64,000 nucleotides of DNA from Gemmatimonadota bacterium. GTDB lineage: Bacteria > JAAXHH01. The position numbers and the translations under genes are program-made. Below, piece by piece: positions 17,754 through 25,647 of this stretch. How positions within the stretch are numbered: the stretch's first letter is position 1; each line of letters starts with the position of its first letter. The notes under the pieces were generated by a model that worked only from the letters and a program-made list of their open reading frames with translations, was not told the DNA's origin and did no database searches. The DNA lies in NCBI GenBank assembly GCA_009837395.1, contig VXTP01000015.1:221181-285180 (forward strand), read 5' to 3'.

Positions 17754-17782
17754 ATTATAGGGATTCAAGCCGGTATTGTCAA
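17754..17782 (-). promoter_or_regulatory. Consensus sigma70 promoter of htpG
   Basis: Minus strand: TTGACA (17782-17777), exactly 17 bp, TATAAT (17759-17754). Both boxes are perfect matches to the vegetative consensus. Transcription would start near 17747, about 160 bp upstream of htpG. No CIRCE inverted repeat is seen. Confidence 0.75.
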
Positions 17783-17955
17783 CACGGGGCTTCCTTCAAA
17801 AAAGGCTTTGGCGGCTTCGTGCCGGGGGGTAAATTGTTAACCTGGAATACATACGTTTATGATCACCGCAGATGCGTCATCAAAGGAGACAGAAATGCAT
17901 CGTTGGCATGGGTTGTTTCCGTGCTTCGCACGCGAACGAAACAGGAGGCGCCGGG

Positions 17956-18828
17956 ATGCTCACCGATGAACAGGTAGCCGAATTTCACCGCAACGGGTTC
18001 CTCAACGGCGGCCGCGTCCTGGACGACGCCGGCGTCCAGGAACTACGCGACGAACTGCAGCGCGTGCTCGACACCGGCCCGGAAGGCTTTCCCGAGGACG
18101 GGCCGAGGCCGGTGCTGTTCCACAACATGGTCCGCGATCGGGAACCGGAACGCTGCGTCTGGCAGATCGTGAATATCTGGGAAGTGTCCGGCGCCTACCA
18201 GCGCTTGATCCACCATCCTTTCATCGTGGATGCCATCAGCCGGCTCACGGAGGCGGACGAACTGATGGTCTGGCACGACCAGATCCAGTACAAGCCAGCG
18301 GGCTACGGCGGTGTAACCAGCTGGCACCAGGATGCGCCGCTGTGGCCCATCATACGGCCCATGACACCGGTATCCGCATGGGTCGCCCTCGACGACGCGA
18401 CGGTGGAAAACGGGTGCATGTGGATGACGCCGGGCAGCCACCAGTGGGGCAACCAGATCGAGTTCCTGCGGACGCAAGCCCACCTGAATCAGGTCGAGGA
18501 CTTCGGGCGGATCGAAGGTTTCACGCCGCCGGGCGGCAATGGCGCGGAGAAGGCGAAAAAGGTAGCACCGCGCCCCTGGCCGGTGAAGACCGGAGAGGTC
18601 TCGTTCCACCACTCGCTGACCTGGCATGGCTCGCCCTTCAACCGGTCCGATCAACCCAGGCGCGCCATCGCCATGCATTACATGACGGGCGCGTCCCGCT
18701 TCGTCGCTTCCGGGCAGCACGTCATGAAAGCCTTCGTCGACCTGCCGGACGGGGCGCCCATGAACCAGGCGGGCGAGCATTTCCCCTTCGTGATGAGAAA
18801 CGGAAAGCCGGCCGCTCTCGCCGGTTAG
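17956..18828 (+). CDS. Phytanoyl-CoA dioxygenase (PhyH) family protein
   Basis: A 290-residue Fe(II)/2-oxoglutarate dioxygenase of the PhyH family. The iron triad is H124 and D126 (SWHQDAPLW) plus a distal histidine in SLTWHGSPF; the following arginine of QPRRAIAM fits the 2-oxoglutarate carboxylate site. AGGAGG precedes ATG 17956, so a longer frame from 17872 is not used. A Gfo/Idh/MocA dehydrogenase gene follows 28 bp later and is probably co-transcribed, suggesting oxidation of a sugar- or cyclitol-like compound. The substrate is unknown. Confidence 0.92.
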   Translation: MLTDEQVAEFHRNGFLNGGRVLDDAGVQELRDELQRVLDTGPEGFPEDGPRPVLFHNMVRDREPERCVWQIVNIWEVSGAYQRLIHHPFIVDAISRLTEADELMVWHDQIQYKPAGYGGVTSWHQDAPLWPIIRPMTPVSAWVALDDATVENGCMWMTPGSHQWGNQIEFLRTQAHLNQVEDFGRIEGFTPPGGNGAEKAKKVAPRPWPVKTGEVSFHHSLTWHGSPFNRSDQPRRAIAMHYMTGASRFVASGQHVMKAFVDLPDGAPMNQAGEHFPFVMRNGKPAALAG

Positions 18829-18856
18829 CGAACCTGGACGGGTGAAGGAGTGATCC

Positions 18857-20017
18857 ATGGACGTCGTACGCATCGGTGTGATCGGCCTCGGGAACATGGG
18901 CGGGTTCCACATCGATTACCTCACCGGGAACGAAGTGCCGGGCGCGGAGCTGAAGGCCGTCTGCGATGTCGATCCGGATCAACTGGCGCGGGCGAAATCG
19001 CTCGCCGGCGACGACGTCTCGACCTACGGAAGCGCCGATGAACTGCTGGCGGAGGCGGCAATCGACGCCGTAATCATCGCGACGCCCCACTACGACCATC
19101 CGTCGCTGGCGATAAAGGCCTTTGGCCGGGGGCTGCACGTGCTCTGCGAAAAACCGGCCGGCGTATACACGCGCCAGGTGCGGGAAATGAACACGGCGGC
19201 CGAGAAGAGCGGCCTCGTCTTCGGAATGATGTTCAACCAGCGGACGCTGGGCGAGCACCGGAAGCTCAAGGAACTCGTGTCATCGGGCGAACTGGGCGAG
19301 CTGCGCCGGACGAACTACATCATCACGAACTGGTTCCGCGCGCAGAGCTACTACGATTCGGGCGGCTGGCGCGCCACGTGGTCCGGTGAAGGCGGCGGCG
19401 TGCTTGCCAACCAGTGCCCCCACAATCTCGACCTCTGGCAGTGGATCTGCGGCATGCCCGCGCGCATCCGGGCCTTCTGCGGCTTCGGGAAGTACCACGA
19501 CATCGAAGTCGAAGACGACGTGACGGCCTACGCCGAGTACGAAAACGGCGCCACGGGCGTTTTCATCACGACCACGGGCGAGTCGCCCGGGACTAACCGC
19601 ATGGAAATCACGGGCGACAACGGGAAGGTAGTCATGGAGGAAGGGCGGATCACCTTCTGGCGCAATCGCACGCCGGCGGATGTCTTCAACCGCGAATGGA
19701 AGGGCGGGTTCGGCAGCCCGGAGACCTGGAAATGCGAAATCCCCTTCCAGGCCGGGGGCGAAGAGCATCGCGGCATCACGAAGGACTGGGTGCGCGCGAT
19801 CCTGGAGGGCACGCCGCTCATCGCGCCGGGGGTTGAAGGCATCCGGGGCGTCGAACTGGCCAACGCCATGCTGCTTTCCGCCTGGCAGGACGACTGGGTC
19901 GATATCCCGGTGGACGAAGCGCTCTACTACGAGAAACTACAGGAGCGAATTCGGTCGTCCACGGTACGCAAGAAGGAGACCGGCGGCACGACGCTGAGCG
20001 TGGAAGGCACGTTCTAG
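18857..20017 (+). CDS. Gfo/Idh/MocA family NAD(P)-dependent oxidoreductase
   Basis: A 386-residue sugar/cyclitol dehydrogenase-type protein. The Rossmann glycine motif GVIGLGNMGGFH is at the extreme N-terminus, the EKP motif is CEKPAG, and the C-terminal alpha/beta domain contains the GGGVLANQCPHNLDLWQW histidine block. GAAGGAGTGATCC precedes the ATG. It follows the PhyH gene closely. The family covers glucose-fructose oxidoreductase, inositol dehydrogenase and many uncharacterised enzymes, so the exact substrate stays open. Confidence 0.93.
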   Translation: MDVVRIGVIGLGNMGGFHIDYLTGNEVPGAELKAVCDVDPDQLARAKSLAGDDVSTYGSADELLAEAAIDAVIIATPHYDHPSLAIKAFGRGLHVLCEKPAGVYTRQVREMNTAAEKSGLVFGMMFNQRTLGEHRKLKELVSSGELGELRRTNYIITNWFRAQSYYDSGGWRATWSGEGGGVLANQCPHNLDLWQWICGMPARIRAFCGFGKYHDIEVEDDVTAYAEYENGATGVFITTTGESPGTNRMEITGDNGKVVMEEGRITFWRNRTPADVFNREWKGGFGSPETWKCEIPFQAGGEEHRGITKDWVRAILEGTPLIAPGVEGIRGVELANAMLLSAWQDDWVDIPVDEALYYEKLQERIRSSTVRKKETGGTTLSVEGTF

Positions 20018-20026
20018 GGGAGCCGG

Positions 20027-21142
20027 TTACAGCAGGGCCGCGCAGTCCCAGTCGTGGTACGCATCGGCCAGACATTGCATCTTGGGCCGCCAGTAGTCCC
20101 GCGAACTCCCGTTCTGCTCATCCCACACGGGAAGTTCGACCCGCCAGATCAACTGCAGGCGGTAATCCCTGCGCAGATCATCCCACGAGTAATCCTTGAC
20201 ACCGCGATTCACCAGCGTCTCGTAATACCGCTTCAAACATCGTAACTCCCGTTCGTTTTCCTGTCGCTGTTCACGCGTCCAGAACGTCGCGAACAGGTAG
20301 ACTAGGTCTTCGGCGCCCAGGTAGATACATGCCTCCTCCAGATCCGACAGGTAGGTTCCGTGAGTCTCCGGGTCGTCGGGACAGAGGAACTGGGTGAAGT
20401 AACAGTCCGAGTGACACACCGTGAGCTTTGAGGAACGGGCAATTCGGTGTTTCAGGTACCGATCCCAAAGCGTGGGCAGCGCTTCAATTCGACAGTCGTA
20501 CAACTCGACAAGTTCGCGGGGCAGTTCGGCAGCGGCCGATGCGCTGAATCGCCTCCATTCCTCGGCCTGGTCCCGCACCTCGGCCATGTAACTTTCTTCA
20601 TCCGTGAAAGGGGTCGGGATTTTCACGGGGCCGTCTCCCAGGGCCGGGCCGTCCCTCAGGGCCGGGTGTTCCCACCAGTAAGCGTGCAGGCCGGCCAGGG
20701 CTTCCACGCAGCCGGCCAGTTCCCCTTCTTCCGGCACGCCGTCACCAGCCAGCAGGCGCGCACGGGAGACGGGGGCATGATGCGTTCCGGAAACATCGAG
20801 CATCAGGCAATGCGAAACCCCCGTGTCCTCGTCGTATGCGCCGTCGATGAAGGGGATCAACATGGGCAGCGGCAGCTTCTGCCCCGCAGCCAGCCGGTAA
20901 AAGGAGACTTCATCCCGTCCCCAGTGGTGCTGTTTGATCTTGATGAACAGGCGCTCGGGAACATCTGCCGGTGTATCCGCGGAATACACGGGCTCAAGGT
21001 GCGCCGCGACCGAATTGAATGCGGGATTGGGATGGATCTCGACGTCCAGGATCCCGCCCTGTTTCAGCATGCCTGTTTCCCGGAGCCTGGAAGTCAGCCA
21101 TTCGGGCGTGACTGAATCTAATGACGAGATGACGTCAGCCAT
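20027..21142 (-). CDS. Phosphotransferase family protein (ecdysteroid-kinase-like/APH fold)
   Basis: A 371-residue protein with the kinase fold of small-molecule phosphotransferases. The catalytic-loop equivalent is VCHSDCYFTQFL and the metal-binding aspartate is in YLSDLEEACIYLGAEDLVYLFA. The N-terminal RLFIKIKQHH supplies a nucleotide-binding lysine. The canonical HGD-x-x-x-x-N is modified: HSD is followed by YFTQF, with Q where N is usual. This is also seen in EcKinase-like relatives. ATG 21142 overlaps the end of pyrD by 8 bp. Substrate unknown. Confidence 0.78.
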   Translation of the reverse strand: MADVISSLDSVTPEWLTSRLRETGMLKQGGILDVEIHPNPAFNSVAAHLEPVYSADTPADVPERLFIKIKQHHWGRDEVSFYRLAAGQKLPLPMLIPFIDGAYDEDTGVSHCLMLDVSGTHHAPVSRARLLAGDGVPEEGELAGCVEALAGLHAYWWEHPALRDGPALGDGPVKIPTPFTDEESYMAEVRDQAEEWRRFSASAAAELPRELVELYDCRIEALPTLWDRYLKHRIARSSKLTVCHSDCYFTQFLCPDDPETHGTYLSDLEEACIYLGAEDLVYLFATFWTREQRQENERELRCLKRYYETLVNRGVKDYSWDDLRRDYRLQLIWRVELPVWDEQNGSSRDYWRPKMQCLADAYHDWDCAALL

Positions 21143-22292
21143 CGATGGCTCTTTGCGTGTTTCCCGTACCTGGCGTGTTTCGTGAATCTCGCGTATACGG
21201 ATGGTCCACGCCCACGGCATCGGTGATCCGGTCGAGGCCATCCCGGGCCATCAGGCGGAGCAGGGCGCGGTTGATGCGCTTCACCAGGCCCGGTCCGTGG
21301 TAGACGAGGGCCGTGTAGACCTGGGCCAGGGTCGCGCCCAACCGGATCTTCCGGTAGACGTCTTCGGCCGTGAAAATCCCCCCGGTCCCGACGATCACGT
21401 GGCGGCCGCGATCCATCCGCGGATACCAGGCCTGGATGGACGCGTCGATCAGCGCCCGGGTCGGCCGGCCGCAAAGGGTCCCGGGCATGCGGTCGAGGAC
21501 CTGTGGCGGGGTCTTCAGGCTATCATAGGGCTTTCCGGTGGGCAGGCCGAACACGATGCCCTTTACGAAGGGGAATGGATCCATGGCGGCGAGCGTCCCC
21601 TCGATCGTTGCGGGGTCAGTGGTCGGCACCACCTTCAGGAAGGTAGGCGGCATGGTGTCGTAGCCGGCGTATCCCGCGAGCAGCTTCCCCAGCGTGCCCG
21701 GATCGTCGAAGGGGCTGTGGCCCGACGTCGTGTTCGGGCAGTTCAGATTGAGCGTCGCGTAATCGGCCAGACCCAGAAAGGGACGCATCGCCGCGATCAG
21801 TTCCTCCACCACCTCTTCCGCGCCCGCCGGCCTTCCGGTGTTCGTCTCCACCAGGTTGATGCCGAGGGGAACAGACTGCCGAGCGGAAGCGAATCGCCGC
21901 GCCACCACGTCCGCACCGTCGTTGGGCACCCCGTAATTGACCACGATCGCTTTATCCTCCGGTATACGGAACAGCCGTGGCCGTTCGGGATTCCCCGCCG
22001 AAGGATGGGCCGAGACCGAACCCACCTCCACGAATCCGAATCCCGCCGCAGCGAGTCCTTCTATGGCCACGCCGTTCTTGTCGAACCCGGCGGCCAGGCC
22101 GACGGGATTGGGAAAGGCGAGCCCACCGGCTTCCACCCTGAGCCGCGGATCGTCCACGGTGAGGAGGCCCCGGAGCATTCCACGCACGGGAGGTATGCGA
22201 CCCGCCCTGCCGACCGCGGCCAGCGTTGCGCGATGGATCCACTCCGGGTCCAGGCGGAACAGCAGGGGACGAATGAGGGGGTAGAGAGACAT
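21135..22292 (-). CDS. pyrD: Dihydroorotate dehydrogenase, class 2-like
   Basis: A 385-residue flavoprotein of de novo pyrimidine synthesis. The N-terminal helix region (PLLFRLDPEWIHRATLAAVG), FPNPVGLAAGFDKNG, and the GNPERPRLFRIPEDKAIVVN block match the membrane-associated, quinone-linked class 2. At the catalytic position, however, the sequence is LNLNCPNTTSG (C185). Class 2 enzymes normally carry serine (SSPNT), and cysteine is typical of class 1. The C-terminal FMN-binding GTGGIFTAEDVYRKI is intact. Start ATG 22292; the longer frame to 22385 is unsupported. It overlaps the downstream kinase start by 8 bp. Confidence 0.92.
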   Translation of the reverse strand: MSLYPLIRPLLFRLDPEWIHRATLAAVGRAGRIPPVRGMLRGLLTVDDPRLRVEAGGLAFPNPVGLAAGFDKNGVAIEGLAAAGFGFVEVGSVSAHPSAGNPERPRLFRIPEDKAIVVNYGVPNDGADVVARRFASARQSVPLGINLVETNTGRPAGAEEVVEELIAAMRPFLGLADYATLNLNCPNTTSGHSPFDDPGTLGKLLAGYAGYDTMPPTFLKVVPTTDPATIEGTLAAMDPFPFVKGIVFGLPTGKPYDSLKTPPQVLDRMPGTLCGRPTRALIDASIQAWYPRMDRGRHVIVGTGGIFTAEDVYRKIRLGATLAQVYTALVYHGPGLVKRINRALLRLMARDGLDRITDAVGVDHPYTRDSRNTPGTGNTQRAIDG

Positions 22293-22417
22293 GGGCGGCG
22301 TGGTCCTGAATGATCGAACGGGCCATGACCGGAATCGTGCACCGGCCAAGGCGATCCGACCGAGGTCGTCGCTGTGTCTATGCACGATTATACGCGGCCG
22401 GCATGGGGCGCAAGCAC

Positions 22418-22455
22418 AAAAAAACCGGGCGCCCCTGGAAATACGAGACGCCCGG
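22418..22455 (-). terminator. Rho-independent terminator
   Basis: Minus strand: CCGGGCG (22455-22449) pairs perfectly with CGCCCGG (22431-22425), followed directly by seven T (22424-22418). It would end transcripts coming from the sugar-acid dehydratase gene or from the 10-codon frame, insulating pyrD. Confidence 0.75.
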
Positions 22456-22486
22456 CTTGCGTCTGGAGGAATGTCAACTGATCAGA

Positions 22487-22519
22487 TCAGTCGTCACACC
22501 TCCGTTGTTCAGATATCAT
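22487..22519 (-). CDS. Possible 10-codon small ORF or leader peptide
   Basis: AAAGGAGGAATT, an almost ideal ribosome site, precedes ATG 22519. The frame encodes only MISEQRRCDD before TGA. It sits about 30 bp upstream of the terminator at 22455-22418. This could be a leader peptide, a small peptide gene or chance; there is no homology argument. A run of As lies just upstream of the ribosome site. Confidence 0.25.
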   Translation of the reverse strand: MISEQRRCDD

Positions 22520-22607
22520 AATTCCTCCTTTCCTTTTTTGCGCCGCCGTGCTGCAGTACGAGGCGCGGTCCATGCCGATGCATCAACATGCCGGAAATGA
22601 TCCGGCG

Positions 22608-22634
22608 TCAATTCCCCGATCGAGCCGGGGAATA
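22608..22634. repeat. Palindromic REP-like element
   Basis: ATTCCCCG and CGGGGAAT flank a short AT/GC centre (GATCGAGC), giving a hairpin on either strand. Read on the minus strand it is part of a frame encoding IPRLDRGIDAG. That peptide is typical of spurious frames over dispersed palindromic repeats in proteobacterial genomes. Only one copy is seen in the window. Confidence 0.4.
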
Positions 22635-22722
22635 ACCCACAAGTCACACCATTTCATCGAGATAAGGAAACTCGAAACGCCTCCTGAGATTCCACGGGAG
22701 CGGATGCAGGTTACCCCGAAGT

Positions 22723-23772
22723 TCAGGTGTATTCCGGTCTCGGCGTGACGCCGAATCCCGGTCGGCCGGTCGGTGCGATGCGGCCTTCCGACACCACGGG
22801 CTCGTCGAGCAGGACCTCGTCCTTTCCACCGCTCCACCGGTCCGGGTGGGTCTCCGCCAGGTCCATGCAGTCCGTGGCCGCGATCAGGTGCAGCCCCCAG
22901 ATCTCACCGCCGCGATGGGGGCAAACGGGCACGCCGTGTGATCTTGCCAGATCCACGATTCGCAGTCCGGCCGTTATCCCTCCGCACCACGTGATATCGG
23001 GCTGCCACAGGTCCAGGGCGCCGGCGCGGGCGATGGCGGCGAAAGCGTGGTGGGAGAAGTCATGCTCGCCGCCGGCCAGCAGCACCGGAGCCAGCCGGGG
23101 CCGGAGTTCCGCCAGTTCGGTCAGATGGTCCGGTGTGACGAGATCCTCGAACCAGTAGGGCGCATATTCGTCCAGGATCTCGCGCATCCGCAGGGCAACC
23201 GCAGCGTCCCAGGACATGTAGCAGTCGAACATGAGCAGCGCGTCCCGGCCGAACATCTCCCTGCAACGGGCCGCCTGGATCACGGCCGATTCGTAGTCGG
23301 CCTCTGACCGCCACTGGTGCGAGCGCTTCACCGCGGTGTAGCCCAGGTCGCGGACACGGGACAGATTGCCCCCTGTCGCATAGGCGCGGATCTTTTCCTT
23401 CTTCAAGCCCCCGATCAGATCGTACACGGGCCGGCCCTCGGCCTTTCCTAGCAGATCCCACAGGGCCAGGTCGATCCCGCTCAGGGCCATGATCGCGATG
23501 CCGCCGCGGCCGTACGGCAGGGACATGAAGTAAAGGTGGTCCCAAACCCGGCGGATATCTTCCACGCTCCCGATGGACCTGCCAATCAGTGCATCGCGCA
23601 GATGGCCGTTGACGATCAGTCTGCCGGGCTCGCCGCCCCCGCCATACCCGTATCCGGTCACGCCCGCGTCCGTATCCACCCGGACCACGATCTGCCAGTA
23701 GTATTCCTGCCAGGCACCCGTCCCTTTCTTGTCCCGTGACAGGTAGACGGCCTTGACGTCTGTGATCTTCAT
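22723..23772 (-). CDS. Mandelate racemase/muconate lactonizing (enolase superfamily) enzyme
   Basis: A 349-residue enolase-superfamily enzyme, most like sugar-acid dehydratases. Metal ligands are visible as D in MFDCYMSWD, E in YWFEDLV and E in LLAGGEHDF. Further candidate residues are the aspartate of QPDITWCGG and a catalytic histidine in VCPHRGGEIW. The N-terminal capping domain starts MKITDVKAVYL. L-rhamnonate/galactonate-type dehydratase activity is plausible; the substrate is undetermined. It stands alone, with tRNA genes downstream of its start on the same strand side and a terminator after its end. A mannonate dehydratase-like gene (41931) is also in the window. Confidence 0.88.
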   Translation of the reverse strand: MKITDVKAVYLSRDKKGTGAWQEYYWQIVVRVDTDAGVTGYGYGGGGEPGRLIVNGHLRDALIGRSIGSVEDIRRVWDHLYFMSLPYGRGGIAIMALSGIDLALWDLLGKAEGRPVYDLIGGLKKEKIRAYATGGNLSRVRDLGYTAVKRSHQWRSEADYESAVIQAARCREMFGRDALLMFDCYMSWDAAVALRMREILDEYAPYWFEDLVTPDHLTELAELRPRLAPVLLAGGEHDFSHHAFAAIARAGALDLWQPDITWCGGITAGLRIVDLARSHGVPVCPHRGGEIWGLHLIAATDCMDLAETHPDRWSGGKDEVLLDEPVVSEGRIAPTGRPGFGVTPRPEYT

Positions 23773-23883
23773 TCCGTAATGGCATCAAGCTGCGGATAAC
23801 AGCAACAGGATGCGGATCGGGTGGGCAAGAGAAACCCGGCCGGGGAGACCCGTGCCGGGCAGTTTTACGGTTCGGAATCGAAT

Positions 23884-23956
23884 GGGCGCTAGTGGGATCG
23901 AACCACTGACCTCCACGATGTCAACGTGGCACTCTAACCATCTGAGCTAAGCGCCC
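23884..23956 (-). tRNA. tRNA-Val (anticodon GAC)
   Basis: On the minus strand a 73-nt cloverleaf is formed. The acceptor stem is GGGCGCT/AGCGCCC, the D arm is GCTCAGATGGTTAGAGT, and the anticodon stem CCACG/CGTGG has loop TTGACAT (anticodon GAC). The T arm is CAGTG-GTTCGATC-CACTA-like. The 3' CCA is not encoded. It lies 39 bp downstream of tRNA-Leu, probably in one transcript. Confidence 0.95.
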
Positions 23957-23995
23957 TGCGAATCAGCATTCACCAGTGTGTTCATGACCCCGAAT

Positions 23996-24081
23996 GCCGA
24001 GGGCCGGACTCGAACCGGCACGGACTATTGAGGTCCGGGAGATTTTAAGTCTCCTGTGTCTACCAATTCCACCACCCCGGC
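23996..24081 (-). tRNA. tRNA-Leu (anticodon TAA)
   Basis: An 86-nt class II tRNA on the minus strand. Acceptor stem GCCGGGG/CCTCGGC (one G-T pair), anticodon stem GGAGA/TCTCC with loop CTTAAAA (anticodon TAA), a long variable arm (CGGACCTCAATAGTCCG) and T arm GCCGG-TTCGAGT-CCGGC. CCA is not encoded. A promoter-like element lies just upstream (24116-24144). Confidence 0.95.
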
Positions 24082-24115
24082 AAACCGTCCCCGGATCTCC
24101 CAACACAACTGCACC

Positions 24116-24144
24116 ATGGTAGGGCGCGAGCCCCTACAAGTCAA
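24116..24144 (-). promoter_or_regulatory. Putative promoter of the tRNA-Leu/tRNA-Val pair
   Basis: Minus strand: TTGACT (24144-24139), a 17-bp spacer, TACCAT (24121-24116). Predicted initiation near 24109 would leave a short leader before tRNA-Leu at 24081. The spacer contains a GC-rich stretch (GGGGCTCGCGCCC). Confidence 0.5.
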
Positions 24145-24249
24145 GGGAAAAGAACCACTGCGCAATGAAGGAGAAACGCCGGAAACGATCGTGTCTGAGG
24201 CACTGGAAACGAACGTGCAGAGGTCGTTGCCAGTCACGGATCCAGGGCG

Positions 24250-25647
24250 CTATTCGGAAGCTTCCCCCAATGCCCCGGACCAGCACGCGTAGGGCCGGCC
24301 CTTTCGTTCGTCGTCCTTGAAGAAGGCCAGGTAGGTCATGACGTCGTAGGCGATGAAGGCACGGCCTGAACGGGAGGACCGGGCGAGGCGATGCACCCGG
24401 CGCCAGGTACCCGAGTTGAAGTAGACCTGCGCGCCCCGGCGTCCGTTCTCCGGCGCGACGCCGAGGGGCGCGACGCCGAGGGGCACGATTTCGTGGTGAT
24501 GGGTGTGTCCGTACACCACGAAGCGGGCTTCATGGTCCTCAACCGCTTTCTCCCTGGCCGCGTGGGCAAAGTAGGAGTCCGCAGAATCGCCCGTCACCCG
24601 GTTCCACCATGCACCCAGCCTACCGGACAGCCCCAGCGGAACGTCCCGCGTGAACCGGAGCGCGTACTCCAGCTTATCCACGCTCTCGAAGGGGTTGAAC
24701 ATCGAACCCCGGTCCCGTATGAAATCCAGGCCCAGGAAGTCGTCCACCAGGTTGTTCCACGTATCCTTGACTTTCCCGGCCTGCATCGCGGACACGCCGT
24801 GTTCATGCAGCAGCGCGTCGACCCAGACGGAGGCGGCGGCCAGCGGACGGACGTTGTCCAGTTCGCGCAGGCCTTCGATAAAGGTCCGTGGAAGCAGCGA
24901 GCCCATGCGGTTGCGGACTTCGAAGGGGAATCGATTCAACAGCTCGATCAAGATCGCGTCTCCCAGGGAGGGTTGGTCCCGCGAACCGGAGTAGTTGAAC
25001 GGATCGTAGATATCGCCATGGCACGCCCGGACGCCGTGCGCCCGCAGTATCCCGGCAATGCGGGTCGAATCTTCGGGCCCGTGGGGAAAGGGCTGTTCAG
25101 GGTCGTTTTCCAGTCCCAGGGCGGCTGCGACCTTTCTGCGTAGGAGCTGGCAGGATCTGCCGGGGACGCAGTAGAACCAATCGTGGTTCCCCACCATGTA
25201 GTGGATGCCGACTTCGACCGGCACGCCGGGTTCGGAAGGCCGTGGGTCCCCATTGGCGCCGCCGGGCGGAGGCAGCAGGAGACCACCGGGCTCGGCAAGG
25301 TTCCTGAGGCAGGTGAGCGACGGTTCGTTGTGCGCAAGGATAGCGGTGGTTATGTCGTTCAGCTTCCCGATGTAAGGCAGATCGTCGGGATCGCTCCAGG
25401 GGCGCGGTCCGTAGTCATTCTCCAGCCACGCGGTGGACCTGAGGACGTCCAGGATATCTCCGAGAAGGAGGATGTCGATTCGTTCGATCGGCTGGTACCG
25501 GCCTCCCTTGCGCCATGAGGCCGCGATGGCCATGTCCCGGACCCGCCTGGCAAAGATCCGAAAGGCGTTTTCCTTGATGGTCTGCCCGGTCGTGCCGTCC
25601 GTAAGGTGAAGATCGCTGATGATTACTATCATGACGTTTCCGGTCAT
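24250..25647 (-). CDS. Metallophosphoesterase (calcineurin-like)
   Basis: A 465-residue phosphoesterase. The metal-binding motifs appear in order: ISDLHL near the N-terminus, LLGDILDVL, GNHDWF, and GHTHHHE near the C-terminus, all with intact ligands. ATG 25647 overlaps the stop of the upstream gene as ATGA. A second in-frame ATG at 25632 begins MIVIISDLH and is nearly as plausible. Near the C-terminus a 15-bp duplication gives LGVAPLGVAP. Substrate unknown; candidates are nucleotides, phospholipids or phosphoproteins. It is translationally coupled to the hypothetical protein gene upstream. Confidence 0.88.
   Translation of the reverse strand: MTGNVMIVIISDLHLTDGTTGQTIKENAFRIFARRVRDMAIAASWRKGGRYQPIERIDILLLGDILDVLRSTAWLENDYGPRPWSDPDDLPYIGKLNDITTAILAHNEPSLTCLRNLAEPGGLLLPPPGGANGDPRPSEPGVPVEVGIHYMVGNHDWFYCVPGRSCQLLRRKVAAALGLENDPEQPFPHGPEDSTRIAGILRAHGVRACHGDIYDPFNYSGSRDQPSLGDAILIELLNRFPFEVRNRMGSLLPRTFIEGLRELDNVRPLAAASVWVDALLHEHGVSAMQAGKVKDTWNNLVDDFLGLDFIRDRGSMFNPFESVDKLEYALRFTRDVPLGLSGRLGAWWNRVTGDSADSYFAHAAREKAVEDHEARFVVYGHTHHHEIVPLGVAPLGVAPENGRRGAQVYFNSGTWRRVHRLARSSRSGRAFIAYDVMTYLAFFKDDERKGRPYACWSGALGEASE
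24452..24481 (-). repeat. In-frame 15-bp tandem duplication in the metallophosphoesterase
   Basis: GGCGCGACGCCGAGG occurs twice in a row on the plus strand (24452-24466, 24467-24481), giving the doubled LGVAP in the protein. It preserves the reading frame. Confidence 0.8.

Larger units (their letters stand above)
22293..22722. other. 430-bp intergenic region with terminator, tiny ORF and palindrome
   Basis: Between pyrD and the enolase-superfamily gene (both minus strand) lie, in transcript order: a palindromic GC/AT element near 22610-22634, a strong ribosome site with a 10-codon frame (22519-22487), and a terminator hairpin (22455-22418). No full-length gene is supported. Confidence 0.6.

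Noticed and set aside
15405-17840. Very long open frame (about 810 codons) on the plus strand opposite htpG
   Set aside because: HtpG on the other strand is unambiguous. The antisense frame is a product of high GC and codon bias, without domains or a ribosome site.
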